This document shows positions 17,777 through 27,139 of a stretch of 64,000 bases of DNA, in pieces (positions within the stretch are counted from its first letter, which is position 1; every line of letters begins with the position of its first letter). The position numbers were made by a program, and so were the translations under genes. A model generated the notes under the pieces. The model made no database searches, was not told where the DNA came from, and was given only the letters and a program-made list of their open reading frames with translations. The DNA is taken from contig JAIXQD010000021.1 of assembly GCA_027485855.1 (NCBI GenBank), positions 124,001 to 188,000 on the forward strand, read 5' to 3'. Source of the stretch: Rickettsiales bacterium (GTDB taxonomy: Bacteria > Pseudomonadota > Alphaproteobacteria > G027485855).

Positions 17777-19686
17777 GCAAAGCTGAAACACCAAACGAGC
17801 GCTACAAACGCAGCACCGGTGGCTTGGTGCGCACGCTCGCCGGCAAACAAGAGCTGGCTGTTACTTTTGCCGAAGGGCCGCAAAGCCTGCCCACAGCACA
17901 ACGCGTGGGCAGCAATTCCCCTGATAATACCGTGCGCCTGCCCGCGCCCAACAAGCTTGATGCAGCAACGCTGGCCATAACCCGCGGCGCTGCCGATGCG
18001 GTGGGGCTGCGCATAAAATATCATAATGCGGCTTTGCATCAGGCGCTGCAACCAAACGAGGCCGCAGCCAGCGCTGCTTTTACCGGCCTTGAAGAAGCGC
18101 GTATTGAGGCTTTGGGTGCCAGCGCCATGCGCGGCGTTGGCCAAAATCTGGCTGCCCAGCTTGATGAGCAAATTCGCAGCAGTGGCTTTGGCCGCAGCAC
18201 GCAACAACAGCCCGAGCAACTCGCCAGCGTGTTAAAAGCGTGGTTGTTGCAAGAGGCGGGTCACGCCACACTCGGGCCCGATGCCACGCAGCTTTTATCG
18301 CACTGGCACACCACGCTGAAAGAAAAAGCCTCGCCACTATTGCCAAAGCTGCAGCAAAGCCTTGGCAATCAGCGTGAGTTTGCGAAAGCGGCCGAGGATG
18401 TGCTGATAGCACTTGAAACAATGAGCCGTGCCCCACAGCAAGCCCAACCCGAGGACGCACCCGACACCGAGCAAGACGGCGAACAAACCGACGATAGCCA
18501 ACAATCCGAGCCACAAGGCGGCGGCGAGCCCGAGCAAAAACAACAAGAAGCCAGCGCCGACCCCAATGGCGATCAGCAAGCCCAGCAAGAAAGCGCCGAA
18601 CAACAAAATGCCGAGCTGAGCGACACCGAGGCGCAAGATGCAGCACGCCCGCCGCAGCGTCGGCCCGAGCCAAAAAATAGCGGCGATAACAGCGCCTATA
18701 AAGCCTTCACCACCAAATACGACCAAATTGTTATGGCCGAAGATTTAGCCGACACAGCTGAGCTTGATCGTTTACGGCAATATCTTGATCGCTCGGTAGC
18801 GCAGCATCAGCAAACCGTGGCGCGGCTGGCCAATAAATTACAGCGCAAATTGCTAGCGCAGCAAAAACGCAGCTGGCAGTTTGATTTAGAAGAAGGCCTG
18901 CTCGACACAGGCCGCCTTGCGCGCATTATCGGCAACCCGCTTACGCCACTCTCATTTAAGCAAGAAAAACCGGCCAATTTTCGTGATACGGTGGTGACCC
19001 TGCTTATCGATAATTCGGGCTCAATGCGTGGGCGGCCCATTGCCACTGCGGCCATTTGTGCCGATATTTTAGCGCGCACACTCGAGCGCTGCGCCGTCAA
19101 AACCGAAGTTTTAGGTTTTACCACCAAAGCGTGGAAAGGCGGGCAAGCCCGCGAAAATTGGGTGCAAGCCGGCAAGCCCGCGGCGCCTGGCCGGCTCAAT
19201 GATTTGCGCCATGTCATTTATAAACCAGCCGATGCGCCCTATCGCCGCGCACGGCGTAATTTAGGCCTTATGCAAAAAGAGGGTCTGCTTAAAGAAAATA
19301 TCGATGGTGAGGCTTTGCTATGGGCCAGCCAAAGGCTGCTGGCCCGCCCTGAAGAGCGGCGCATTTTACTGGTTATCAGCGATGGTGCGCCTGTTGATGA
19401 CAGCACCCTTTCAACCAACAAGGGCGATTACCTCGATCGGCACTTGCGGCAGGTGATTGGCCAAATTGAAGGCGCCAACCAGATAGAACTCATTGCCATT
19501 GGCATTGGTCATGATGTGACCAAATTTTATCGCCGCGCTGTCACCATCCAAGATGCCGAGCAGCTGGCGGGCGCCATGATAGATAAATTAGCCGAGCTGT
19601 TTACTGATGAAAATCAGCATAGCCCAAATCGGCAAAAACAGCGCAGCGCACAAGCACCCAGAACGGGTCAAGGCCGCAGCTATTGA
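17773..19686 (+). CDS. cobT: Cobaltochelatase subunit CobT with VWA domain
   Basis: The protein has 637 residues. The N-terminal part (1-210) is helical and family-typical ([40 protein letters not shown]). A Gln/Glu/Asp-rich acidic linker (about 217-310) follows. The C-terminal VWA domain carries a metal-ion-dependent adhesion site, [14 protein letters not shown], with Asp413 as first ligand, and [14 protein letters not shown]. CobT is the metal-sensing partner of CobS. The final 20 residues are basic and disordered-looking. It begins within the cobS stop (ATGA). Confidence 0.95.
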   Translation: MSKAETPNERYKRSTGGLVRTLAGKQELAVTFAEGPQSLPTAQRVGSNSPDNTVRLPAPNKLDAATLAITRGAADAVGLRIKYHNAALHQALQPNEAAASAAFTGLEEARIEALGASAMRGVGQNLAAQLDEQIRSSGFGRSTQQQPEQLASVLKAWLLQEAGHATLGPDATQLLSHWHTTLKEKASPLLPKLQQSLGNQREFAKAAEDVLIALETMSRAPQQAQPEDAPDTEQDGEQTDDSQQSEPQGGGEPEQKQQEASADPNGDQQAQQESAEQQNAELSDTEAQDAARPPQRRPEPKNSGDNSAYKAFTTKYDQIVMAEDLADTAELDRLRQYLDRSVAQHQQTVARLANKLQRKLLAQQKRSWQFDLEEGLLDTGRLARIIGNPLTPLSFKQEKPANFRDTVVTLLIDNSGSMRGRPIATAAICADILARTLERCAVKTEVLGFTTKAWKGGQARENWVQAGKPAAPGRLNDLRHVIYKPADAPYRRARRNLGLMQKEGLLKENIDGEALLWASQRLLARPEERRILLVISDGAPVDDSTLSTNKGDYLDRHLRQVIGQIEGANQIELIAIGIGHDVTKFYRRAVTIQDAEQLAGAMIDKLAELFTDENQHSPNRQKQRSAQAPRTGQGRSY

Positions 19687-19709
19687 AAGCTCCAGCTAAT
19701 CAGCCCCGA

Positions 19710-19970
19710 TTAGTCAGCAAGCGTGCGGGCATTATCGATGATTAATTTATAAATCTCGGCCAGATAATCTTCGGGCTTCATACGGCCAAAAGGCATATTT
19801 TGCAGCATAAAGTTTATTAGCTTATCATTGGCTTTGGCGGGCACCAGCCGATAACCCGCTTTGGTTAATGCGGCCAAGGCCGCACTGGCCTGCTTGCTGT
19901 AATCTTCGTTAAACCAGCTATTATCGGCACTTTTAATGGCAAGAGCCATAATTTCGGCGGGGTCGCGCAT
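19710..19970 (-). CDS. Conserved-looking 86-residue protein of unknown function
   Basis: GGAGTATCC precedes the ATG at 19970. The product is a small soluble helical protein (MRDPAEIMALAIKSADNSWF at the start, then QASAALAALTKAGYRLVPAK and DYLAEIYKLIIDN near the end). It converges on cobT with a 23-bp gap. Codon use and the clear ribosome-binding site support a real gene. No domain is recognised. Confidence 0.65.
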   Translation of the reverse strand: MRDPAEIMALAIKSADNSWFNEDYSKQASAALAALTKAGYRLVPAKANDKLINFMLQNMPFGRMKPEDYLAEIYKLIIDNARTLAD

Positions 19971-20069
19971 GGATACTCCGAATCTATAAATTGCCGAATG
20001 AGTGTATGAAAATAATGGCGCTATTGAAAGCCACTCTTTGCCACGGCTATAGTTTAAGTGGAGATAAAA

Positions 20070-20522
20070 ATGAACACTGCCGATTTAGACGCAAGCTTTT
20101 TAGATAATGCCAAAATGGTAACGGGCAGCACCGATTATTTTATTGATGCAAAGCACCTGCGCGTCACCGAAATTTACCGGCCAAGATACCAAGCCATGTA
20201 TGGCGCCAATGAATATGCGAAGCCCGCCATCCTCACTCATTTTGATTTTCGCTTACAGCAGATGCAGACCGTTTTTGCACCCAATTTTGATGCATCAAAT
20301 AGCTATGTTTTTCAGTACCAGCGTGATGGTGGCGTTGCCATTGGTTTTAGCGCCATACAATTTGCCGATATTAAAGATAAACCGCTGCAAGAGCGCATCA
20401 GCGCCATGGCCAAAAAACTAAACACCACCGACCCCTTCCCGCCGCCAGAGCCAACAAAACCACCGCTCAGCTTACGCGACCAATATCTAGGCGCGCCAAA
20501 ATCTGGCCCAAAATCTGGCTAA
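20070..20522 (+). CDS. 150-residue protein of unknown function
   Basis: The ATG at 20070 lies six bases after GGAG; an earlier GTG at 20058 would overlap that site. The protein has no signal peptide. It is mixed alpha/beta (STDYFIDAKHLRVTEIYRPR, YVFQYQRDGGVAIGFSAIQF) and ends in a Pro-rich tail (FPPPEPTKPPLS) with two near-copies of PKSG. It has no operon partner and no recognised family. Confidence 0.6.
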   Translation: MNTADLDASFLDNAKMVTGSTDYFIDAKHLRVTEIYRPRYQAMYGANEYAKPAILTHFDFRLQQMQTVFAPNFDASNSYVFQYQRDGGVAIGFSAIQFADIKDKPLQERISAMAKKLNTTDPFPPPEPTKPPLSLRDQYLGAPKSGPKSG

Positions 20523-20544
20523 TCCGGTCTCTTGGTTTTAGTCG

Positions 20545-21447
20545 CTATTTTAGCCAAAGCGGGATTTTGCGGCCCAACATATCTTCAATAAAATCTTTTT
20601 GAAAATTTAAAAAGAAAGCGTAATCGCCCCGAATGAGGTTGCGGCTTGCCGCACCAACATTGATGTTGCGCTCAAGGGTTTGAAACCACTCTATTGTTGC
20701 GGCATCCGGGTTAGGGAAAAGATGCACCGGATACCCGCCCTTATTGCAAAGCCCCACAGCGGGCGCCTTGCTATCGTTGCGCTTGTCATCGGCACTGAGC
20801 CAATCAACAAAACAGCCTGAGCCCTCATTGGCATGCGGCAATGCCATTGATGCGGCCTCAAGCGGCAGGCCAGCAAAGCTGAGTATCTCGCTTGCGACAC
20901 GTGGCCAATTTTGCAGCATTTCTTCAAAGATGATGATTTTCACCTGCTCGCGTGGGAAGTAATGAAATAATTTGGGCAAATAATGGCTATACCAACTTTG
21001 CGTGAGATAAAGCGGCCGCGGAAAAGCGCTGTGATGAGCGATGGTCTCTTGCGGGGGCGATTGTTGCAGCGCCTCTTGCAAATTACGGTTTTCTTGCAGG
21101 TAATTGACGCTGTGCCAATAAGCCGAGACAGTGCGCGCCCAAGGCTCGCGCAAGCTTACCAAAATTTTTGCCTCAGGGTTTACCGCTGCCAAATTTTTAA
21201 GTGCATATTCATAGAAAAGCCAATCAGGATGGGCTTCAAAAATAATGTTGGTGGGCCCGCCATTATAATGACGATAATTATAAGAAAGATGGCGCAACCA
21301 ACCCGCGCTATGGTTATCAGGGTCAAGATAATATCTTATTTCATCTTCACGGGCGCGCAGCACGCCCGGCACTTGCCCAAACCAACGCCATAAAGATTTA
21401 CTGCCCGCCTTTGGCACACCCACATGAAAAAAATTAGGCTTGAGCAT
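20545..21447 (-). CDS. Sulfotransferase (PAPS-dependent) family protein
   Basis: The protein has 300 residues. The 5'-phosphosulfate-binding loop appears at the start (FFHVGVPKAGSKSLWRWFGQ) and the 3'-phosphate-binding motif at about residues 97-113 (KILVSLREPWARTVSAYWHS), the two signatures of the sulfotransferase family. These enzymes move sulfate from PAPS to hydroxyl or amino groups of carbohydrates, lipids or small molecules; the acceptor here is unknown. The gene starts 1 bp after the stop of the DUF962/Mpo1-like gene, so the two are translated together, hinting at a lipid substrate. Confidence 0.85.
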   Translation of the reverse strand: MLKPNFFHVGVPKAGSKSLWRWFGQVPGVLRAREDEIRYYLDPDNHSAGWLRHLSYNYRHYNGGPTNIIFEAHPDWLFYEYALKNLAAVNPEAKILVSLREPWARTVSAYWHSVNYLQENRNLQEALQQSPPQETIAHHSAFPRPLYLTQSWYSHYLPKLFHYFPREQVKIIIFEEMLQNWPRVASEILSFAGLPLEAASMALPHANEGSGCFVDWLSADDKRNDSKAPAVGLCNKGGYPVHLFPNPDAATIEWFQTLERNINVGAASRNLIRGDYAFFLNFQKDFIEDMLGRKIPLWLK

Positions 21448-21448
21448 T

Positions 21449-21808
21449 TTAGGGCTGTGCGCTGTTGTGGTGGACTTGTCGGGCGCTGGCTGGCAGCGCT
21501 CTCTCTAAATGGGGCTTAAGCCTGCCTGTTATGGCTAAAGCAAACATCCGAAAATCGCTGATGAGCGACCAAAGCGGATGGGTAAAAGTAGCAGGTTTAT
21601 TGCGCTCGATAAAAAAGTGGCTGCCCCACGCTGGCGCATAACCCGCAATGGGCAAAGCCAAAAGCAGCCACGGATTTGCAACAGACGCCGCAGCCAAGGC
21701 AATAACACTGGCTGTGCCCAAATAATGCCAAGCCCGCGTACTGGGCTGAGCATGCTCTTGCAAATAGTAATCCCAGAACTGAGCGTATGTTTTTATACGG
21801 CTTGGCAT
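21449..21808 (-). CDS. DUF962/Mpo1-like membrane protein
   Basis: The protein has 119 residues. The pattern WDYYLQEHAQPSTRAWHYLG, a hydrophobic pair (VIALAAASVANPWLLLALPI), then GYAPAWGSHFFIERNKPATF and THPLWSLISDFRMFALAITG is the DUF962/Mpo1 family. Yeast Mpo1 is an iron-dependent dioxygenase that shortens 2-hydroxy fatty acids during sphingolipid breakdown; bacterial members are uncharacterised. His residues at HYLG, SHFF and THPLW are probable metal ligands. It is co-translated with the downstream sulfotransferase. Confidence 0.85.
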   Translation of the reverse strand: MPSRIKTYAQFWDYYLQEHAQPSTRAWHYLGTASVIALAAASVANPWLLLALPIAGYAPAWGSHFFIERNKPATFTHPLWSLISDFRMFALAITGRLKPHLERALPASARQVHHNSAQP

Positions 21809-21904
21809 AGCGAGACTATGTTCTTTCTGTTCTTTATAGACGTAAGTCCTAAAAACCTATATTTAAAGCTATATTTATTTGCAGCTATAAACAAGAGGGG
21901 TCTT

Positions 21905-22924
21905 ATGGCTTACAAAATTGCCGTTGTGGGCGCCACAGGGAATGTCGGGCGCGAAATTTTACAGATTTTGGCCGAGCGCGAATTTCCGGCAAAAGAGGTT
22001 TATGCGCTGGCGTCTGATCGTTCGGCGGGTAGCCAAGTCAGCTTTGGTGAAGACCATGAGCTGACTGTGCAAAGCCTTGATAAGTTCGATTTTAAGGGTG
22101 TTGATATTGTTTTAAGCTCACCTGGGGCTAAAATCTCGGCCGAATTTGCGCCAAGGGCTGCGGCCGCAGGCGCGATTATTATCGACAACACCAGCCATTT
22201 TCGTATGGACCCCGATGTGCCGCTGATTGTGCCCGAGGTCAATGCCCACGCTCTGGCCGATTATAAAAAACGCCGCATTATTGCCAACCCCAATTGCTCG
22301 ACTATTCAGATGGTGGTGGCGCTCAAGCCGCTGCATGATTTTGCTAAAATCAAACGGGTGGTGGTTTCTACCTATCAATCGGTCAGTGGCGCTGGCCGTG
22401 AAGCGATGGATGAGTTGTTTCGGCAAACACGGGGTATTTATGTTAATGACCCCATCGTTAAAGAGCATTTCACCAAACAAATCGCTTTTAATGTTATCCC
22501 GCATATTGATGTGTTTATGGATGATGGTAACACCAAAGAAGAATGGAAAATGGTGGTTGAAACCAAAAAAATCATCGACCCCAAAATTAAAGTTGTGGCC
22601 ACTTGTGTGCGCGTACCGGTCTTTATTGGCCATAGCTGCTCGATTAATGTCGAGTTTGAAAATGATATCAGCGCCGATGACGCGCGGCGTTTGCTGCGTG
22701 ATGCGCCCGGCGTTGGCTTGGTCGATCACAGGGCCGATGAGGGCTATGTCACCCCCGTAGAATGTGTGGGCGAAGACAAGGTTTATGTCAGCCGCATCCG
22801 TGAGGACAGCACCGTTGAAAATGGCCTGCAATTATGGGTGGTGGCTGATAATTTGCGTAAGGGCGCTGCGCTCAATGCCGTGCAAATTGCCGAGGCACTG
22901 GTTAAAAATCACCTAAGCCATTAA
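21905..22924 (+). CDS. asd: Aspartate-semialdehyde dehydrogenase
   Basis: The protein has 339 residues from the ATG at 21905, preceded by AAGAGGGG; the open frame reaches further upstream to 21578 but without homologous-looking sequence. The enzyme reduces aspartyl phosphate to aspartate semialdehyde with NADPH, the branch point to lysine/diaminopimelate, threonine and methionine. Features seen: Rossmann motif KIAVVGATGNVGREILQIL, active-site Cys in NPNCSTIQMVVALKPLHD (about residue 130), VVSTYQSVSGAGREAMDEL, and TCVRVPVFIGHSCSINVEFE with catalytic His. The gene stands alone. Confidence 0.97.
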   Translation: MAYKIAVVGATGNVGREILQILAEREFPAKEVYALASDRSAGSQVSFGEDHELTVQSLDKFDFKGVDIVLSSPGAKISAEFAPRAAAAGAIIIDNTSHFRMDPDVPLIVPEVNAHALADYKKRRIIANPNCSTIQMVVALKPLHDFAKIKRVVVSTYQSVSGAGREAMDELFRQTRGIYVNDPIVKEHFTKQIAFNVIPHIDVFMDDGNTKEEWKMVVETKKIIDPKIKVVATCVRVPVFIGHSCSINVEFENDISADDARRLLRDAPGVGLVDHRADEGYVTPVECVGEDKVYVSRIREDSTVENGLQLWVVADNLRKGAALNAVQIAEALVKNHLSH

Positions 22925-22979
22925 CCGCTAAGGGGCTGGCAGGCCTATATTTATTTGCAGGTTACTGGCCGCTGCCCCG

Positions 22980-23007
22980 TTGCCATTGGCCGAACTCGTG
23001 CTATCTT
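22980..23007 (+). promoter_or_regulatory. Candidate promoter of the sdh operon
   Basis: TTGCCA (22980-22985) and TATCTT (23002-23007) with 16 bp between them resemble a sigma-70 promoter, 40 bp before the sdhC start. The assignment is by consensus only. Confidence 0.4.
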
Positions 23008-23047
23008 ATGGGCATAACTTTAGCCGTAACCTCTTGGGGTGACTTTT

Positions 23048-23461
23048 ATGTCCGATACAAAAACGGATAAGACCGAACCAATGTCCGCCTCTATGCGCCC
23101 TTTATCGCCGCATTTGCAGGTCTATCGCTGGCAAATAACCATGGCGCTGTCTATTTTGCACCGCGCAACTGGCATTGCTTTATCGGCAGGGGCGCTCATG
23201 CTGGTTTGCTGGCTTTGGGCCGCCGCCAGTGGTGAAGCGGCCTATAACCAAGTGCATAGCTTTTTAGCCTCACCCTTGGGCTTGTTTATGCTGCTGGGCT
23301 GGAGCTGGTCATTTTTTTATCATTTATGCGCGGGCTTGCGCCACTTGCTGTGGGATACGGGCGCGGCCTTAGATATTCCAAATGTTTATCGCACCGGTTA
23401 TGCGGTGGTTGCGGCCTCTTTTTTATTAACCGCCGCCACTTGGCTGTGGGCGTGGAGCTAG
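23048..23461 (+). CDS. sdhC: Succinate dehydrogenase cytochrome b556 subunit
   Basis: The protein has 137 residues from the ATG at 23048; a GTG at 23039 is an alternative, but the ATG is better spaced from TTGGGGTGA. Three membrane helices are visible (about 45-65, 85-107, 115-136). Family motifs include MRPLSPHLQVYRWQITMALS and SILHRATGIALSAG (Ser and Arg near the quinone site). HLCAGLRHLLWD carries the heme-b His. SdhC and SdhD anchor SdhAB in the inner membrane and pass electrons to ubiquinone. First gene of a tight sdhCDAB operon. Confidence 0.95.
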   Translation: MSDTKTDKTEPMSASMRPLSPHLQVYRWQITMALSILHRATGIALSAGALMLVCWLWAAASGEAAYNQVHSFLASPLGLFMLLGWSWSFFYHLCAGLRHLLWDTGAALDIPNVYRTGYAVVAASFLLTAATWLWAWS

Positions 23462-23465
23462 TCTT

Positions 23466-23858
23466 ATGAAAAACCCTACCGATTTCCGCACGCCGCTGGC
23501 TCGCGTTCGTCATTTAGGCTCGGCCAAAGAGGGCACCGCCCATTGGTGGGGCATGCGCCTCTCCTCACTCGCTTTAGTGCCGCTGTGCCTTTATTTGTTG
23601 GCGGGGCTGATGTGCCTGATGGCCGCACCCTATGCCGAAGTTATCGCCTGGGTTGCCAAGCCCCATAACGCCGTCATGCTGGGCTTGCTGATTGTGGTGA
23701 TGTTCCACCATATGGCGCATGGGCTGCAAGTGATTGCTGAAGATTATTTGCACCATGAGGGCGTAAAAATGGCCGCACTCATTACGATAAAATTCCTATC
23801 CTTTGCGGCAGCGGCGCTTGGCCTGTTTGCCGTGCTTAAAATCGCCTTCGGAGCTTAA
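23466..23858 (+). CDS. sdhD: Succinate dehydrogenase membrane anchor subunit
   Basis: The protein has 130 residues and three membrane helices (about 33-55, 62-84, 97-125). [20 protein letters not shown] at the start and [20 protein letters not shown] in helix two to three, including the heme-ligand His and the Asp-Tyr quinone-site pair, identify SdhD of the alphaproteobacterial type. It starts 4 bp after sdhC and ends 1 bp before the sdhA ATG. Confidence 0.95.
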   Translation: MKNPTDFRTPLARVRHLGSAKEGTAHWWGMRLSSLALVPLCLYLLAGLMCLMAAPYAEVIAWVAKPHNAVMLGLLIVVMFHHMAHGLQVIAEDYLHHEGVKMAALITIKFLSFAAAALGLFAVLKIAFGA

Positions 23859-23859
23859 C

Positions 23860-25650
23860 ATGACCAGCAGCTACCAAATAACCGAGCATGTGTACGATGT
23901 GGTGGTGGTGGGTGCCGGTGGGGCTGGCTTGCGTGCCACTTTTGGCCTTGCTGAAAAAGGCCTCAAAACCGCCTGCATCAGTAAGGTTTTCCCCACACGC
24001 TCGCACACCGTTGCCGCCCAGGGCGGTATTTCGGCCGCATTGGGCAATATGGGGCAAGATGACTGGCGCTGGCATATGTACGACACCATTAAAGGCTCGG
24101 ACTGGCTTGGCGACCAAGACGCCATCGAATATATGTGCAAAGAGGCCATTCCCGCCATTATTGAGCTAGAGCATTATGGCGTGCCGTTTAGCCGCACTGC
24201 TGCTGGCAAAATCTATCAACGCGCCTTTGGTGGCATGACCACCGAGTTTGGCAAAGGCATTGCTTATCGCACCTGTGCTGCCGCCGACCGCACCGGTCAT
24301 GCCATTTTACACACGCTTTATCAGCAGAGCCTGAAACATCAAGCTGAGTTTTTTATCGAGTATTTCGCCCTCGACCTTTTAATGGACGAACAGGGCACCT
24401 GCCGTGGTGTCGTGGCCTGGAACCTTGATGATGGCAGCATCCATGTGTTTCGCGCGCAAAGCGTGGTGCTGGCCACAGGCGGTTATGGCCGTGCTTATTT
24501 CTCTTGCACCTCGGCCCATACCAGTACGGGCGATGGTAACGCCATGGTGTTGCGCGCGGGCCTACCGCTGCAAGATATGGAGTTTGTACAATTTCACCCA
24601 ACCGGTGTTTATGGCGCAGGCTGCCTCATTACCGAGGGCGTGCGCGGCGAAGGCGGTTATCTGACCAACAGCAAGGGCGAGCGCTTTATGGAACGCTACG
24701 CCCCCTCAGCCAAAGACCTTGCCAGCCGCGATGTGGTGAGCAGAGCTATGACCATTGAAATTCGTGAGGGTCGCGGCGTTGGCAAAGAAAACGACCATAT
24801 CAATTTGCATCTTGAGCATCTCGACCCCAATGTCATTCATGAGCGCCTACCCGGCATTGCCGAAACCGCGCGCATTTTTGCGGGCGTTGATGTAACGCGC
24901 CAACCCATTCCGGTGTTGCCCACGGTGCATTACAATATGGGCGGCATTCCCACCAATTATAAAACCGAGATGGTCAAGCCCGATGGCCAAGGCGGCATGA
25001 GTGTGGTGCCGGGGCTTATGGCGGTGGGCGAAGCTGCTTGTGTAAGCGTGCATGGTGCTAATCGCCTTGGCTCTAACTCGCTGCTTGACCTTGTGGTGTT
25101 TGGCCGGGCATGTGCCTTACGCTGTGCCGAAACCATAAAGGCCGGCGCCAAACATGCGCCACTGCCCAAAGCTGCGCTTGATGATATTTTAGCGCGGTTT
25201 GATGCGCGGCGTTTTTCAAAGGGCGAGATGCGCCCCGCGGCCCTGCGGCTTGAAATGCAAAAAACCATGCAAAATAATTGCGCGGTGTTTCGTAGCGGTG
25301 ATGTGTTGCAAGAAGGCCAGAAAAAAATTCAGGCCAGTTTTGCTAAACGCGACCAGCTGGGCACCACCGACCGCTCGCTGATTTGGAACAGCGAATTGGT
25401 GGAAACCCTCGAGCTTGATAATTTGCTTTATCAGGCCGTGGCCACCGTTGAAAGTGCGCTGCACCGCACGGAAAGCCGCGGTGCCCACGCACGGGAAGAT
25501 TTTCCTAACCGCGACGACGACCACTGGCTTAAGCACAGCCTCATTACCGTCAGCGATAGCGGCGCCGTAAAAATGGGCGAGCGCCCTGTTTGCCTCACCA
25601 CGCTCACCACTGAAGTGGAAGCGGTGCCACCCAAAGCCCGCGTTTACTAG
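23860..25650 (+). CDS. sdhA: Succinate dehydrogenase flavoprotein subunit
   Basis: The protein has 596 residues from the ATG at 23860, one base after the sdhD stop; the frame extends upstream inside sdhD. It oxidises succinate to fumarate using covalent FAD. Seen are the dinucleotide fold [40 protein letters not shown] (His for FAD attachment), the [20 protein letters not shown] active-site region, and [12 protein letters not shown] and [20 protein letters not shown]. Length is normal. Confidence 0.98.
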   Translation: MTSSYQITEHVYDVVVVGAGGAGLRATFGLAEKGLKTACISKVFPTRSHTVAAQGGISAALGNMGQDDWRWHMYDTIKGSDWLGDQDAIEYMCKEAIPAIIELEHYGVPFSRTAAGKIYQRAFGGMTTEFGKGIAYRTCAAADRTGHAILHTLYQQSLKHQAEFFIEYFALDLLMDEQGTCRGVVAWNLDDGSIHVFRAQSVVLATGGYGRAYFSCTSAHTSTGDGNAMVLRAGLPLQDMEFVQFHPTGVYGAGCLITEGVRGEGGYLTNSKGERFMERYAPSAKDLASRDVVSRAMTIEIREGRGVGKENDHINLHLEHLDPNVIHERLPGIAETARIFAGVDVTRQPIPVLPTVHYNMGGIPTNYKTEMVKPDGQGGMSVVPGLMAVGEAACVSVHGANRLGSNSLLDLVVFGRACALRCAETIKAGAKHAPLPKAALDDILARFDARRFSKGEMRPAALRLEMQKTMQNNCAVFRSGDVLQEGQKKIQASFAKRDQLGTTDRSLIWNSELVETLELDNLLYQAVATVESALHRTESRGAHAREDFPNRDDDHWLKHSLITVSDSGAVKMGERPVCLTTLTTEVEAVPPKARVY

Positions 25651-25659
25651 GAGATCGCC

Positions 25660-26436
25660 ATGGTTGAACTTGCCCTGCCCGCAAACTCAAAAATTGGCAA
25701 AGGCCAAACCCACCCAGCGCCGCCACAAGCCACGCGCACCAAAACGGTCAATATCTATCGCTGGAACCCGGATGACGGACAAAACCCGCGTATCGATACC
25801 TATGTGATCGACCTTGATCAATGCGGCCCCATGGTGCTGGATGCGCTGGTGCATATTAAAAACGACCGCGATGGCACGCTCACTTTCCGGCGCTCTTGCC
25901 GTGAGGGCATTTGCGGCTCATGCGCCATGAATATTGATGGCACCAACACGCTGGCCTGCACCAAAGCCATTAACGATGTGAAGGGTGAGCTGAATATTTA
26001 CCCCTTGCCACATATGGCTGTGGTGAAAGATTTGGTGCCCGACCTCAACACTATTTACGCCCAATATAACAGCATTGAGCCATGGCTTAAAAGCGACACC
26101 CCCGCGCCCGAGCGTGAGCGCAAACAAAGCCCTGAAGAGCGCGCCAAACTTGATGGCCTTTATGAATGTATTTTATGCTTCTGCTGCTCAACCGCCTGCC
26201 CCAGCTATTGGTGGAATGGCGATCGTTATTTGGGGCCGGCTATTTTGCTGCAAGCCTATCGCTGGATTGCTGACAGCCGCGATGATGCCACCGGCGCCCG
26301 CCTCGATAATCTGGAAGACCCCTTTAGGCTTTATCGTTGCCACACAATTTTAAACTGCACCAAAACATGCCCCAAAGGACTAAACCCCGCCAAGGCGATT
26401 GCTGAAATCAAAAAGCTGATGGTGGAGCGGCGCTAA
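25660..26436 (+). CDS. sdhB: Succinate dehydrogenase iron-sulfur subunit
   Basis: The protein has 258 residues and follows AGGAGATCGCC. It carries three clusters. The [2Fe-2S] ligands sit in [15 protein letters not shown]. The [4Fe-4S] and [3Fe-4S] ligands sit in [16 protein letters not shown] and [17 protein letters not shown]. It links SdhA to the membrane anchor. The stop lies 14 bp from the convergent nuclease gene, with no strong terminator between. Confidence 0.97.
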   Translation: MVELALPANSKIGKGQTHPAPPQATRTKTVNIYRWNPDDGQNPRIDTYVIDLDQCGPMVLDALVHIKNDRDGTLTFRRSCREGICGSCAMNIDGTNTLACTKAINDVKGELNIYPLPHMAVVKDLVPDLNTIYAQYNSIEPWLKSDTPAPERERKQSPEERAKLDGLYECILCFCCSTACPSYWWNGDRYLGPAILLQAYRWIADSRDDATGARLDNLEDPFRLYRCHTILNCTKTCPKGLNPAKAIAEIKKLMVERR

Positions 26437-26450
26437 AACCTAGCCGCTGG

Positions 26451-26981
26451 CTATTGTTGAGGTGTTTTTGGCTGGCGTTGTTGACGCCGCCAATCCCACG
26501 GTGTTTCAAAAGTGCCGGCCCAAGCGCCCGCTTGCACGGCCTGCGCCTCTTGCTCTTGCACGATATAACGCAGCGAATATCGCCGATAAGCCAAGGCCCA
26601 GCCCTGCTGCACCATTTGCGCATTGATATCATTTTGCCCAACAAAACATATGGCAAGATGACGGCGGTAACGGTCAAGGCCTGAGCTTTGGCAGGTTACG
26701 GGCGCATCGCCAATGATAAGCCGCAAAGCCTCGGTGGCCGCCTCGCCACAGCGCCATGATTGACCATAAAAATCGCAGCTTTGCCGCTTTTCAAATGCGT
26801 CAATACCATCAAGGCGAATAGACTGGCCTTGAATATTCAGTGTGTCGCCATCAACAACGCGGGCGCTGCCGGTAATTTCTTCGGCATTGGCTTGTGCTGC
26901 GCTCAGCAAAGCTGCCGCACTTAAAGCAAAGGCAGCGAACAGGCGTTGTGGTTTGGCGCGGTTATTTTTTAATTGATGCAT
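26451..26981 (-). CDS. Secreted thermonuclease-like (SNase-fold) protein
   Basis: The protein has 176 residues from the ATG at 26981 (an upstream in-frame codon at 26996 is TTG). A signal peptide (LFAAFALSAAALLSAAQANA, then EE) predicts export. The mature part starts GSARVVDGDTLNIQGQSIRL and continues with RLDGIDAFEKRQSCD, the opening strands and Asp-rich calcium site of the staphylococcal nuclease fold, then GLDRYRRHLAICFVGQNDIN with the catalytic Arg region and VQQGWALAYRRYS. Catalytic Glu is probably in the FEKRQSC area. It may degrade extracellular or periplasmic nucleic acid. Confidence 0.88.
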   Translation of the reverse strand: MHQLKNNRAKPQRLFAAFALSAAALLSAAQANAEEITGSARVVDGDTLNIQGQSIRLDGIDAFEKRQSCDFYGQSWRCGEAATEALRLIIGDAPVTCQSSGLDRYRRHLAICFVGQNDINAQMVQQGWALAYRRYSLRYIVQEQEAQAVQAGAWAGTFETPWDWRRQQRQPKTPQQ

Positions 26982-27090
26982 GCGCGCTTTTAGCAAGATT
27001 AATTATTTTTAACAAAACAATTCTGCTGCGGAAAAAATCAACTTTCGGTGGAAATGCTGATTTCTCAGCCGGTTAGTCATGTCCGGTTTT

Positions 27091-27120
27091 TTACACTTAG
27101 GCTTATTTTCGCGGTATAAT
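27091..27120 (+). promoter_or_regulatory. Sigma-70-like promoter of the zinc-ribbon gene
   Basis: A consensus TATAAT (27115-27120) lies 18 bp downstream of TTACAC (27091-27096) and 20 bp before the ATG at 27140. The short leader carries GGAGGTG. Confidence 0.55.
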
Positions 27121-27139
27121 GCGTCATAGGAGGTGCGTT

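Noticed and set aside
22118-22831. 237-codon minus-strand frame opposite asd
   Set aside because: Antisense to asd with no family resemblance and no ribosome-binding site.
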